Below, piece after piece: positions 1 to 8,327 of a stretch of DNA of 9,717 nucleotides. The DNA comes from Pedosphaera sp. (GTDB lineage: Bacteria; Verrucomicrobiota; Verrucomicrobiia; Limisphaerales; Pedosphaeraceae). The notes below the pieces were generated by a model. It was given only the letters and a program-made list of their open reading frames with translations. It had not been told where the DNA came from and did no database searches. The first letter of the stretch is position 1. The number at the start of each line of letters is the position of its first letter. The position numbers and the translations under genes are program-made. The stretch covers positions 1 to 9,717 of the forward strand of contig JAQGOT010000217.1 of assembly GCA_028293465.1 (NCBI GenBank). Direction: 5' to 3'.

Positions 1-1
1 T

Positions 2-778
2 TTCCTGATCATCATGGTGCTGCTCGCGGGGTCCGGACTGGCGGAGTTTTACGGCATGGTGGAGAAGCGGGGCCTGGTGTCGTTCAAATACTGCGGCCTT
101 TTCGGGGGGATGCTGCTGATGATCGGCACGTTTTATCATCTCACCGGAAAGCTGGGGCTGTGGGGCTCGCCGGCGCGCGTGAACGATTTTGAAACGAGTT
201 TCCTGATTCTCTTCGTGCTGGGGCTTTGCCTGCGCCAGTTGTTTTCCCGAAGCAACACCGCGGGAATCTTGGCGATTTCGACCACGCTTTTCGGGCTGAT
301 GTACGTGCCGTGGCTCCTCAACTTCATCCAGAAGATCAATTTCTTTCCGAACGTGGAGGGACATTTCTACCTGCTTTATTTCGTGCTGATCACGAAATTC
401 AGCGACACCGGGGCTTATGTGGTCGGCTCACTCATCGGCAAACACAAGATGATTCCGCGCATCAGCCCGGGCAAGACCTGGGAGGGATTCGGCGGGGCAA
501 TCTTCGGATCCACACTGGCGAGCGTGCTGTTTGTTCATTTTGCGCAGGCACACATGCCGGCCATGAATTGGAAACACGCGGCGGTCCTGGGGGTGATCCT
601 CAGCATTTCGGCCGTGGTGGGCGATCTGATCGAATCGCTCTTCAAGCGGGAAGCGGGGATGAAGGATTCGGGGCACTTCTTTCCCGGCATCGGCGGGATA
701 CTGGACTTGCTCGACAGCCTGTTGTTTAATGCGCCGATCATGTATCTGTATCTGCGACATGTGTTGCATACAACCTAG
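2..778 (+). CDS. cdsA: Phosphatidate cytidylyltransferase (CDP-diglyceride synthase), 5'-truncated by the window edge
   Basis: CdsA is an integral inner-membrane enzyme that converts phosphatidic acid and CTP to CDP-diacylglycerol, the precursor of bacterial phospholipids. The frame is open to the left edge of the window (F-L-I-I precede the first Met at 14), and that Met lies inside a hydrophobic segment ending in AEFYGM, where CdsA proteins normally have their second helix. The real start is therefore upstream and roughly 25-40 residues are missing. Family marks, numbered from the Met at 14: SDTGAY at 130-135 (metal-site Asp), SPGKTWEG at 151-158, and the C-terminal signature S-x-F-K-R-x4-K-D at 208-218 followed by PGIGGILDLLD. 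The classical signature has PGHGG and DR; here His is Ile and Arg is Leu. The body is a series of hydrophobic helices, as expected. It lies 30 bp upstream of dxr on the same strand, and uppS would be a natural upstream neighbour, but it is out of view. Confidence 0.93.
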   Translation, partial: FLIIMVLLAGSGLAEFYGMVEKRGLVSFKYCGLFGGMLLMIGTFYHLTGKLGLWGSPARVNDFETSFLILFVLGLCLRQLFSRSNTAGILAISTTLFGLMYVPWLLNFIQKINFFPNVEGHFYLLYFVLITKFSDTGAYVVGSLIGKHKMIPRISPGKTWEGFGGAIFGSTLASVLFVHFAQAHMPAMNWKHAAVLGVILSISAVVGDLIESLFKREAGMKDSGHFFPGIGGILDLLDSLLFNAPIMYLYLRHVLHTT

Positions 779-808
779 CCGCGCCCGAAAAACATTTCCA
801 ACTTGCGC

Positions 809-1957
809 ATGAAAAACGTGGTTCTCCTCGGCAGCACGGGTTCGATCGGCACCAGCACCATCAAGGTGGCTGAGGATCTGCCGGATCGCATCCGCCTGGT
901 GGGGTTGGCGGCGGGAAATAACCTTGAGCTGTTGCTGGAGCAAACGCGCAAGCACAAGCCGGCGGCGGTTTCAATCGCGGACCCTGAGAAGGCAAAGGTG
1001 GCGCGCGATACGCTGGGTTTTTCCACGGAGGTTTTTTCCGGTGCGGAAGGGCTGATCAAGCTCGCCACCTTGCCGGCGGCGGACATCGTCCTGATTGCCA
1101 TTGTTGGTACCGCCGGGCTGCAACCGGCTCTCGCGGCGATCCGCGCGGGCAAGGATATCGCCATCGCTTCAAAAGAGATATTGGTCATGGCCGGCGAGAT
1201 TGTGATGAATGAAGCGCGCAAGCATGGGGTGCGCGTGCTGGCCGTGGACAGCGAGCATTCCGCCATCTTTCAATGTCTGGACGACAAGCCCGGCAGTTCG
1301 GTCCGCAACCTCTGGCTCACGGCTTCGGGTGGCCCATTCCGGAACAACCCGAAGGAGGATTTTGCGAACATCACCGTCGAGCGCGCGCTCAAGCACCCCT
1401 CCTGGGTGATGGGCCGGAAGATAACCATCGATTCCGCGACGCTGTTCAACAAGGGGCTGGAGATGATCGAGGCACGCTGGTTGTTCGATGTGGAGATGGC
1501 GCGGGTGAAGGTGGTGGTCCATCCGCAAAGCATTGTTCATTCGATGGTTGAGTTCGTGGATGGCTCGATAATTGCTCAAATTTCGACGCCGGATATGTGT
1601 TTGCCGATCCAATACGCATTGACCTATCCCGAGCGCGTCGCGAGCGATCGGGTGCAGACCAATTTTGCCAAATTGGGCACTTTGACATTTGAAGAGCCTG
1701 ATATAGAACGGTTTCCGTCCATCAACCTGGCCCGGAGGGCAGGGGAGGAAGGCGGCACCCTGCCAGCCGTGCTGAACGCGGCGAACGAAATCGCCGTCGA
1801 AGCGTTCGTGAATCGGAAGGTCAGCTTTTTGCAAATAACGGAAATTGTCCGCCAGACCATGGAACGTCATAAAAACGTATCGCAACCGACGCTTGAGCAG
1901 ATCCTGGAGGCGGACCTTTGGGCGCGGTCGGAGGCATTGAGTTGGAGGCAGGACTAA
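809..1957 (+). CDS. dxr: 1-deoxy-D-xylulose 5-phosphate reductoisomerase
   Basis: Dxr (IspC) is cytosolic and carries out the committed step of the MEP pathway: NADPH-dependent rearrangement and reduction of DXP to 2-C-methyl-D-erythritol 4-phosphate. Visible motifs, numbered from ATG 809 (382 aa; E. coli has 398): the NADPH-binding GSTGSIGTST at 8-17; ASKE before MAGE; the metal ligands in DSEHSAIFQ (D147, E149, matching E. coli D150/E152); TASGGPF at 171-177; H196 in the flexible-loop segment HPSWVMGRK; and the active-site N214-K215 and E218 in FNKGLEMIEA, with HPQSIVHS following. All expected catalytic residues are present. I chose ATG 809 because MKNVVLLGSTGSIG is the normal N-terminus; a TTG at 803 would add only two residues. 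No clear Shine-Dalgarno is visible. It sits just after cdsA and is probably co-transcribed with it. Confidence 0.97.
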   Translation: MKNVVLLGSTGSIGTSTIKVAEDLPDRIRLVGLAAGNNLELLLEQTRKHKPAAVSIADPEKAKVARDTLGFSTEVFSGAEGLIKLATLPAADIVLIAIVGTAGLQPALAAIRAGKDIAIASKEILVMAGEIVMNEARKHGVRVLAVDSEHSAIFQCLDDKPGSSVRNLWLTASGGPFRNNPKEDFANITVERALKHPSWVMGRKITIDSATLFNKGLEMIEARWLFDVEMARVKVVVHPQSIVHSMVEFVDGSIIAQISTPDMCLPIQYALTYPERVASDRVQTNFAKLGTLTFEEPDIERFPSINLARRAGEEGGTLPAVLNAANEIAVEAFVNRKVSFLQITEIVRQTMERHKNVSQPTLEQILEADLWARSEALSWRQD

Positions 1958-2130
1958 CCGGATGAGGCGAGGGGGTAAATCTTTCGAGGTGAGGGGTTTT
2001 CAAACGTCCCGAGGCGAGCTTATTTTGTGGCACGACCGCGGGTGCCGGTGGGAGATTGCTACTTTCGGATTGGCTGATATATTCCAAGAGCGCACCTTTA
2101 AAACAAAAGGGTCTTGTTAGTGTTTAATTT
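1958..2130 (+). other. Intergenic region dxr-rseP with a thrice-repeated octamer
   Basis: This 173-bp gap contains no convincing gene. It carries three copies of GAGG(C/T)GAG on the + strand at 1964-1971, 1986-1993 and 2011-2018, spaced 22 and 25 bp apart. Next comes a small hairpin-capable sequence, GGCAC (2029-2033) with GTGCC (2042-2046) around an 8-nt loop; it has no T tract after it, so it is not a convincing intrinsic terminator. From about 2060 onward the sequence turns AT-rich and holds the candidate promoter listed separately. What the octamers do is unknown. Confidence 0.5.
2056..2083 (+). promoter_or_regulatory. Candidate sigma70-type promoter for rseP-ispG
   Basis: TTGCTA (2056-2061, four of six matches to TTGACA) and TATATT (2078-2083, five of six matches to TATAAT) are separated by 16 bp. 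They lie in the AT-rich part of the gap, leaving an mRNA leader of about 40 nt before the rseP ATG at 2131. If used, it would let the rseP-ispG part be transcribed separately from cdsA-dxr. The call rests on consensus likeness alone. Confidence 0.35.
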
Positions 2131-3549
2131 ATGCATGTTCTAAAAGTACTGTTTATCATTTTAGAGGTCGTGGTTTTGTTCAACCTGCTAATTGCCGTCC
2201 ATGAGTTGGGGCATTTCCTCGCGGCGCGCTGGCGCGGACTCAAAGTCGAGCGGTTTGCGATCTGGTTCGGCAAGCCGATTTGGATGACCAAAATCAACGG
2301 GGTGGAATACGCATTGGGTAGCATTCCTGCCGGCGGTTATGTTTCCCTGCCGCAAATGGCGCCCATGGAAGCGATCGAGGGCAAGAGCGAAGGCGCGTCA
2401 ACCGAACCGTTGCCGCCGATTTCCGCGCTGGATAAAATTATCGTGGCTTTTGCTGGTCCGCTGTTCAGCATGGGGCTGGCGCTCGCCTTCGCGGTCGTCG
2501 TTTGGATTGTTGGGCGCCCGGTGGGTGAAACGGAAACCACCACGACCATCGGTTATGTGGTTCCGAACGGCCCTGCGTTCAAGGCTGGGTTGCAGCCGGG
2601 CGACAAAATCTTGGAAGTGGACAATGGACCGGTCACGAAGTTTGCCGGCATGGGTTCCAGCATCACGTGGCGCATTGTGCGCAGCGAAGGGACCACCATC
2701 CCGATCGTGGTGGAACGCAACCACGAACGGACAAATTTCATGGTGACCCCGGAAAAGGAAGTAACCAAGGCTTGGGAGCGGAAGGGGTTGCGGAAAATCC
2801 AAATCGGGCCTGCCCAGACTGTTAAAGTGGATGGAGTCGTCACAAACAGCCCCGCCGCCATGGCCAAACTCCAGTCGGGCGATGAACTGTTGGAGATGAA
2901 CGGCGCCAAGCTCTACAGTCCCGCCGCCGTGGAGGATTACGTCGAAAACCATGGCACGAACAAAATAGATCTTAAGGTTCTGCGTGAAGGCAAGACGATC
3001 GACGTCGCTCTCCAACCGGAGATTCCCTTGGGCTCCACGACGGAAAAAGCGCACACCGGCATTCTCTGGGACGCGGGGAAAATCGATATCCGGCATCCCG
3101 AACCGGTGGAGCAGGTCACCAGCAGTGTGGACGCGATGTTCAGCACGTTCGGCGCGCTCTTCTCCCGCAAGTCCGACATCAAAGCCCAGCATCTGGGTGG
3201 CGCGGTGAAGATCATCAGCATCTACTATCTGCTCTTCCAGAGCGAACAAGGCTGGCGTCTGGCGCTGTGGTTCAGCGTGTTGATGAACGTGAATTTGGCC
3301 CTGTTGAACATGCTGCCGTTCCCGGTGTTGGATGGCGGGCATATCGCCCTCGCCTTGATTGAAGCCGTCCGGCGTCGGCCGGTGAGCGTCAAAATTCTGG
3401 GTTACCTGCAGACCAGTTGTGCGGCGTTGTTGATCGGTTACATGCTTTACATCGCGTTCTATGATGTGCAAGACGTCCTGCCGATGCATGGCAAGGACAA
3501 GGAACCGATTGAGCTGAAGTTTGCGCCCAAGCCCGAACCCGCGAAATAA
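2131..3549 (+). CDS. rseP: RseP-family intramembrane site-2 zinc metalloprotease with two PDZ domains
   Basis: This is a 472-aa M50-family membrane protease (E. coli RseP 450 aa). In characterised members it makes the second cut in an anti-sigma factor during envelope stress and clears remnant signal peptides. The zinc-binding HELGH is at 24-28 in the first membrane helix. The conserved NxxPxPxLDGGH segment, with the third zinc ligand, is at 393-404. Membrane-associated hairpin motifs (SIPAGGYVSL) follow the first helix. Two PDZ domains lie in the periplasmic part, about 135-205 (GYVVPNGPAFKAGLQPGDKI) and 225-300 (VVTNSPAAMAKLQSGDELLE). Two further hydrophobic helices flank the LDGGH region and the C-terminus. 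The ATG at 2131 gives the standard N-terminus; no clear ribosome site precedes it in AT-rich DNA. It is followed 5 bp later by ispG, which suggests translational coupling. No anti-sigma substrate is encoded in the window. Confidence 0.95.
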   Translation: MHVLKVLFIILEVVVLFNLLIAVHELGHFLAARWRGLKVERFAIWFGKPIWMTKINGVEYALGSIPAGGYVSLPQMAPMEAIEGKSEGASTEPLPPISALDKIIVAFAGPLFSMGLALAFAVVVWIVGRPVGETETTTTIGYVVPNGPAFKAGLQPGDKILEVDNGPVTKFAGMGSSITWRIVRSEGTTIPIVVERNHERTNFMVTPEKEVTKAWERKGLRKIQIGPAQTVKVDGVVTNSPAAMAKLQSGDELLEMNGAKLYSPAAVEDYVENHGTNKIDLKVLREGKTIDVALQPEIPLGSTTEKAHTGILWDAGKIDIRHPEPVEQVTSSVDAMFSTFGALFSRKSDIKAQHLGGAVKIISIYYLLFQSEQGWRLALWFSVLMNVNLALLNMLPFPVLDGGHIALALIEAVRRRPVSVKILGYLQTSCAALLIGYMLYIAFYDVQDVLPMHGKDKEPIELKFAPKPEPAK

Positions 3550-3554
3550 TCGAC

Positions 3555-5339
<1,785 letters not shown>

Positions 5340-5354
5340 CTTCCCAGTCGTTTT

Positions 5355-5927
5355 ATGGGACTCCTGGATAAATTCCGATCGAAGGCGAATCCCACCAACG
5401 TTTGGAAGGTGGACGCGGCGTCCGTTTCACAGATCGATTTCGATTTCAGCACGCATTCCCTTTCCGGCATCAAGCTGGGCGATTCCTCGCCGTTGCTGTG
5501 GAAGCTCGGACCGCCGGAGGACAAAACCGAATCGCGGCAGGGCGCTTTCTGCTATCATACCAAAGGGTTTCGAGCCGACGTGGAGAATGGGTTGATCACT
5601 GGCTTCACCTTGTTTTGGAATCAAGCGATGCACCGGCCCTTTGAACATTTTCAGGGAGTGTGCCGTTATCGCGGGCAGGTGCTGCCGCTCAAGGCGGGAT
5701 GTCTGGAGCCGGAAATAATCGGTTTCTTTGGCGAACCCTACTGGCGGGATGAGGACGATGACGAAGTGATCCTTTTTTACGAGTTCAAGAATGTGGAATG
5801 GCAGATCGAAATCAGCCGCCGCGAAGGGTTGACCACGTTCGTGGTGCTAACACCGCCATCGATGGCGGATGAGCAGCAGCGCGGTGCTTACAAGGTTACC
5901 AAGCCTTGGCCACCGCCGGGCAGTTAA
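5355..5927 (+). CDS. Uncharacterised 190-aa soluble protein with two similar halves
   Basis: I do not recognise a named family. The product has no signal peptide or membrane segment, is rich in aromatic and acidic residues, and looks like an alpha/beta cytosolic protein. Two segments share one layout: a short hydrophobic helix ending in a G-x-P turn, a charged loop, then beta strands with alternating aromatics. The first runs from about G38 (IKLGDSSPLLWKLGPPED, then FCYHTKGFRADVENGLITGFTLF). The second runs from about 115 (EIIGFFGEPYWRDEDDDEV, then LFYEFKNVEWQIEISRREGLTTFVVL). This pattern resembles BamE/BLIP-like half-domains, but that is inference. The gene starts 15 bp after ispG on the same strand and is probably read from the same transcript. 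Codon use and base composition look like those of its neighbours. It is very likely a real gene, with function unknown. Confidence 0.8.
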   Translation: MGLLDKFRSKANPTNVWKVDAASVSQIDFDFSTHSLSGIKLGDSSPLLWKLGPPEDKTESRQGAFCYHTKGFRADVENGLITGFTLFWNQAMHRPFEHFQGVCRYRGQVLPLKAGCLEPEIIGFFGEPYWRDEDDDEVILFYEFKNVEWQIEISRREGLTTFVVLTPPSMADEQQRGAYKVTKPWPPPGS

Positions 5928-6140
5928 CCGAAATTTAGAAGGCAACGGCAACCAAGATCATCGGGAAGGTCTGTGCAGGAGTTGTTTGATCTTGGCCCAA
6001 GATTGATCCTCCACCAAAGGCTTCGGCACGGCCCCCGCCATAGGTTTCAATAGCGGCGCCAAGTCTTGATACCCAGCTCGTCGTCCAATTTTCCTGGGTT
6101 TTTAGGTTGACCGAGACATGTAGTTCCGTAAGCTGAGGCT
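5928..6140 (+). other. Intergenic region before the prepilin-like gene
   Basis: This 213-bp gap is the longest in the window. It contains the CCAAGAT repeat cluster (listed separately) in its first third. The minus strand stays open through much of it in two overlapping frames, but neither product resembles a protein I know, so I do not call a gene. No convincing terminator with a T tract follows the upstream gene, and no good sigma70 promoter stands out ahead of the GTG at 6141. Confidence 0.5.
5952..6008. repeat. Cluster of three CCAAGAT inverted/direct repeats (operator-like)
   Basis: CCAAGATCA at 5952-5960 is the exact reverse complement of TGATCTTGG at 5987-5995, with a 26-nt spacer. 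The second copy also forms a nearly contiguous perfect palindrome with a third copy: ATCTTGG (5989-5995), one central C, CCAAGAT (5997-6003). The layout, one compact dyad plus a distal half-site, is typical of a dimeric DNA-binding protein site, or of two alternative RNA hairpins. No regulator is encoded nearby, so its role is open. Confidence 0.5.
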
Positions 6141-7106
6141 GTGGAGAGAAAAACCTGGTCGACAGCCGGTACAAAATTACCTGAGAGAATCCGCTCGGGT
6201 TTTACTCTCATTGAGTTGCTGGTGGTCATCGCGGTCATCGCGATCTTGGCGGGGTTGCTGCTGCCCGTCCTCTCGAAAGCCAAACAAAAGGGTCAGGGGG
6301 TTTACTGCCTGAACAATGGCAAGCAAATGATGGTGGCCATGGGGTTGTACGCGGCGGACAACAGCGACTTTTTCCCGCCCAACCCCGATGACGGCAACAC
6401 GGTTCCGGGTTACAACTGGTGTTCAGGCATGGCGGGGACGAGCGGTTCCTCCGAATTTAATCCCGATCTGCTGAAAGATCCCACGCGGAGTTTGCTGGCA
6501 CCCTTCCTGGGCGGCAACGCGGAGGTTTTCCATTGCCCGGGGGATAAACGTTTCGGGTTGTACCAAGGTTCCAATCCGGGGTTCATCGGCAGGTCCGTTC
6601 CCGCCGCCCGGACGTTTTCCATGAGCCAGGCCGTGGGCACCATTGACCCGGGTTTCGACGAGAGCCGCTCTGCCGGCAATGCAAACAACGCGGCGCACTC
6701 CGGAAAACCGGTCCTGCCTGTGCACGGTCCGTGGCTGAACAATCAGCAGAGCCATAAACGCGATTCACCTTGGATGACTTACTCCAAATTCTCCAGCATC
6801 AATGCGCCGGGTCCGTCCATGCTGTGGGTTTTGGTGGATGAGGACGTCAGCGGCCTCAACGATGCCGCTTTTGCCTTCGGGATGGAGCAACCGGTCTGGT
6901 ATGACGCCCCAGGGGTTTACCACAACGGGGGATGCGGTTTTGCGTTCGCGGACGGGCATTCCGAAACCCATCGCTGGCTCAGCGGAACCACGAAGCACGG
7001 CCGCCGTTTTCAGATCACCGACCCGCAGGATCGGAAGGACTGGCTGTGGATGCGGGAGCGGACTTCGGCCAATGTGAACGGCGCCACGCCAAGCCCGCTT
7101 CCCTGA
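6141..7106 (+). CDS. Prepilin-type N-terminal cleavage/methylation protein with H-X9-DG domain
   Basis: This 321-aa protein belongs to the large pseudopilin-like families of Planctomycetes and Verrucomicrobia. The N-terminus has a short basic leader and a type IV prepilin peptidase site: G20 followed by F21-T-L-I-E25, with Glu at +5 of the mature protein. A single hydrophobic helix follows (about 24-44, LLVVIAVIAILAGLLLPV), then SKAKQKGQ. A CLNNGKQMMVAMGLYAADN segment follows, the usual next block in these proteins. Further on are VFHCPGDKR and, near the end, H261-x9-D271-G272 (HNGGCGFAFADG), the H-X9-DG motif. The GTG at 6141 is the only sensible start: an in-frame TAA lies at 6129-6131 and no other start precedes the cleavage site. 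Members are presumably displayed at, or assembled on, the inner membrane through type II secretion/type IV pilus-like machinery, but their role is unproven. The WD40-type gene starts 24 bp downstream. Confidence 0.9.
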   Translation: MERKTWSTAGTKLPERIRSGFTLIELLVVIAVIAILAGLLLPVLSKAKQKGQGVYCLNNGKQMMVAMGLYAADNSDFFPPNPDDGNTVPGYNWCSGMAGTSGSSEFNPDLLKDPTRSLLAPFLGGNAEVFHCPGDKRFGLYQGSNPGFIGRSVPAARTFSMSQAVGTIDPGFDESRSAGNANNAAHSGKPVLPVHGPWLNNQQSHKRDSPWMTYSKFSSINAPGPSMLWVLVDEDVSGLNDAAFAFGMEQPVWYDAPGVYHNGGCGFAFADGHSETHRWLSGTTKHGRRFQITDPQDRKDWLWMRERTSANVNGATPSPLP

Positions 7107-7130
7107 AGAATCATCAGGACGGAACAAGGT

Positions 7131-8183
7131 ATGACCAAAAAAAAGAAAACGATCCTGATCCTGCTGGGCTGTTTGGTTCCGGTTTTGGTCCTGGGCATTT
7201 TTCTCGCCTTCCTCGCTTTCCGACCACCCGACATTCCGGTGAAATTTTGGGTGGGTGCATTTTCGCCGGATGGCAAGGCGATCATCACCATCGGCGGCCA
7301 ATCCAGCCTGGACGATTCGCCCCATGTCAGCGAGCTCATCCGGTGGAGCCTGCCCAAGGGACGGAGGAAGACGCTGCTGGTCCAGGAAGCTCCCATCCGA
7401 ACCCTGGTTTGTTCTCCGGATGGGAAGTTCGTCGTCCTTGGAGACTGGCGGGGCGTCACGAAGTTGGTGGATCCCGCAACGGGCCGCATCATCCGTTTTC
7501 TTTCACCTCACTCCGTCCTGGTGAACGCAGTGGCTGTTTCCAAGGACAGCAGGATGATCGCAACCTCCTGTATTGATGGCACCATCACCCTTTGCGATAG
7601 CACCGGGAAAGAACTGGAAACCTTGACTGCGCCGGGCGAAATTTTTCTCAACGTCGCCATTTCTCCCGACTGTGGCCATATCGCGGGCACAACCAAATCC
7701 GGGAAGGTTTGGTTGTTTGATCTGGCCACTCACCAGCCTGCCCGGATGCTGGAGGCTTATGGTGGCCGGCCGCTGCAGTGGCCGAGGGCCGAAGCCGTGG
7801 CTTTCTCTCCGGACGGGAGCAGTTTTGTCACCGGCTGTCAAAAATCTTTGAGGGTGTGGGAGACGAGCACTGGCAATTTAATCCGAGAACTGAGGGGCAG
7901 CAGCGGGAATGTCAACAGCGCGGCCTATTCGCCGAACGGGGACGCGTTGGCGACCGTTGATGCGGACGGGACGCTGGCGCTTTGGAATCCGGCAACGGGA
8001 GAACAGATTAACTCAACGTCGGCCCATCAGGGCACCTGCTTTTGGGTCGCTTTCTCGCCCGATGGCAAATTCCTGGCAACGGTCGGCCGGTTCGACTTTA
8101 CACTGGACTTGCGGGATGCCCAAACGCTTGGGTTGATCACCGCTTTTCATCGGACAACCGCTATACCGACCCCGAGCCGGTAA
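7131..8183 (+). CDS. Membrane-anchored seven-bladed WD40-type beta-propeller protein
   Basis: This is a 350-aa protein. A lysine-rich start (MTKKKK) and one hydrophobic helix (about 7-30) anchor it, and the rest is a propeller likely exposed on the periplasmic side. Seven blade openings of the FSPDG type begin at about F44, C94, V136, I177, F225, Y266 and F308, spaced 41-50 residues apart. Each is followed by a strand such as FVVLGDWRG or LATVDADGTL, and several end in a W-x-x-x-TG turn (RVWETSTG, LWNPATG). Seven repeats in about 310 residues fit one closed propeller. Such domains are binding platforms; I see no enzymatic domain. The start is ATG 7131, with AGGA about 11 nt upstream. It lies 24 bp after the prepilin-like gene, suggesting co-transcription and perhaps a shared envelope role. 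The last residues (TTAIPTPSR) look unstructured. Confidence 0.87.
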   Translation: MTKKKKTILILLGCLVPVLVLGIFLAFLAFRPPDIPVKFWVGAFSPDGKAIITIGGQSSLDDSPHVSELIRWSLPKGRRKTLLVQEAPIRTLVCSPDGKFVVLGDWRGVTKLVDPATGRIIRFLSPHSVLVNAVAVSKDSRMIATSCIDGTITLCDSTGKELETLTAPGEIFLNVAISPDCGHIAGTTKSGKVWLFDLATHQPARMLEAYGGRPLQWPRAEAVAFSPDGSSFVTGCQKSLRVWETSTGNLIRELRGSSGNVNSAAYSPNGDALATVDADGTLALWNPATGEQINSTSAHQGTCFWVAFSPDGKFLATVGRFDFTLDLRDAQTLGLITAFHRTTAIPTPSR

Positions 8184-8327
8184 GGACATGGATGGCGGAT
8201 CTTGATCCTCTGGTTCCAGGCCCTCAGAAATCTTATTTGTATTCGACTTGGCGGCAGAAACAACCCAATAGGAGCGCAGGCTTTCTGAGAAATGGTTGTG
8301 ACCGCCGGATCGTTGGCCGTTATCGAA
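8184..8327. other. Convergent intergenic region between the propeller gene and recO
   Basis: This 144-bp gap separates two transcription units that run toward each other. It holds an exact 8-bp inverted repeat, CTCAGAAA (8223-8230) and TTTCTGAG (8282-8289), with a 51-nt spacer, and a small dyad, GGATC-TT-GATCC, at 8197-8208. Neither is a GC-rich hairpin followed by T residues, so I cannot call a bidirectional intrinsic terminator. No gene is visible. Confidence 0.4.

Noticed and set aside
2029..2046. GGCAC/GTGCC stem as a dxr terminator.
   Set aside because: The stem is only 5 bp and is followed by a G-rich stretch rather than a T tract.
2398..3489. Long His-rich minus-strand open frame opposite rseP.
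   Set aside because: It is a shadow of a GC-rich coding sequence; the + strand encodes a complete RseP with HELGH, two PDZ domains and LDGGH.
5935..6283. Two overlapping open frames on the minus strand (5935-6174 and 6047-6283) across the gap before the prepilin-like gene.
   Set aside because: Neither product shows a recognisable motif or family resemblance, and the second overlaps the start of a well-supported gene. The first could be a decayed gene tail, but nothing in the sequence proves it.
7131..7172. L-L-G-C at residues 11-14 of the propeller protein as a lipoprotein signal.
   Set aside because: The hydrophobic stretch before the Cys is only about six residues, too short for a lipoprotein signal, and the hydrophobic helix continues well past the Cys to about residue 30. 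A membrane anchor fits better.
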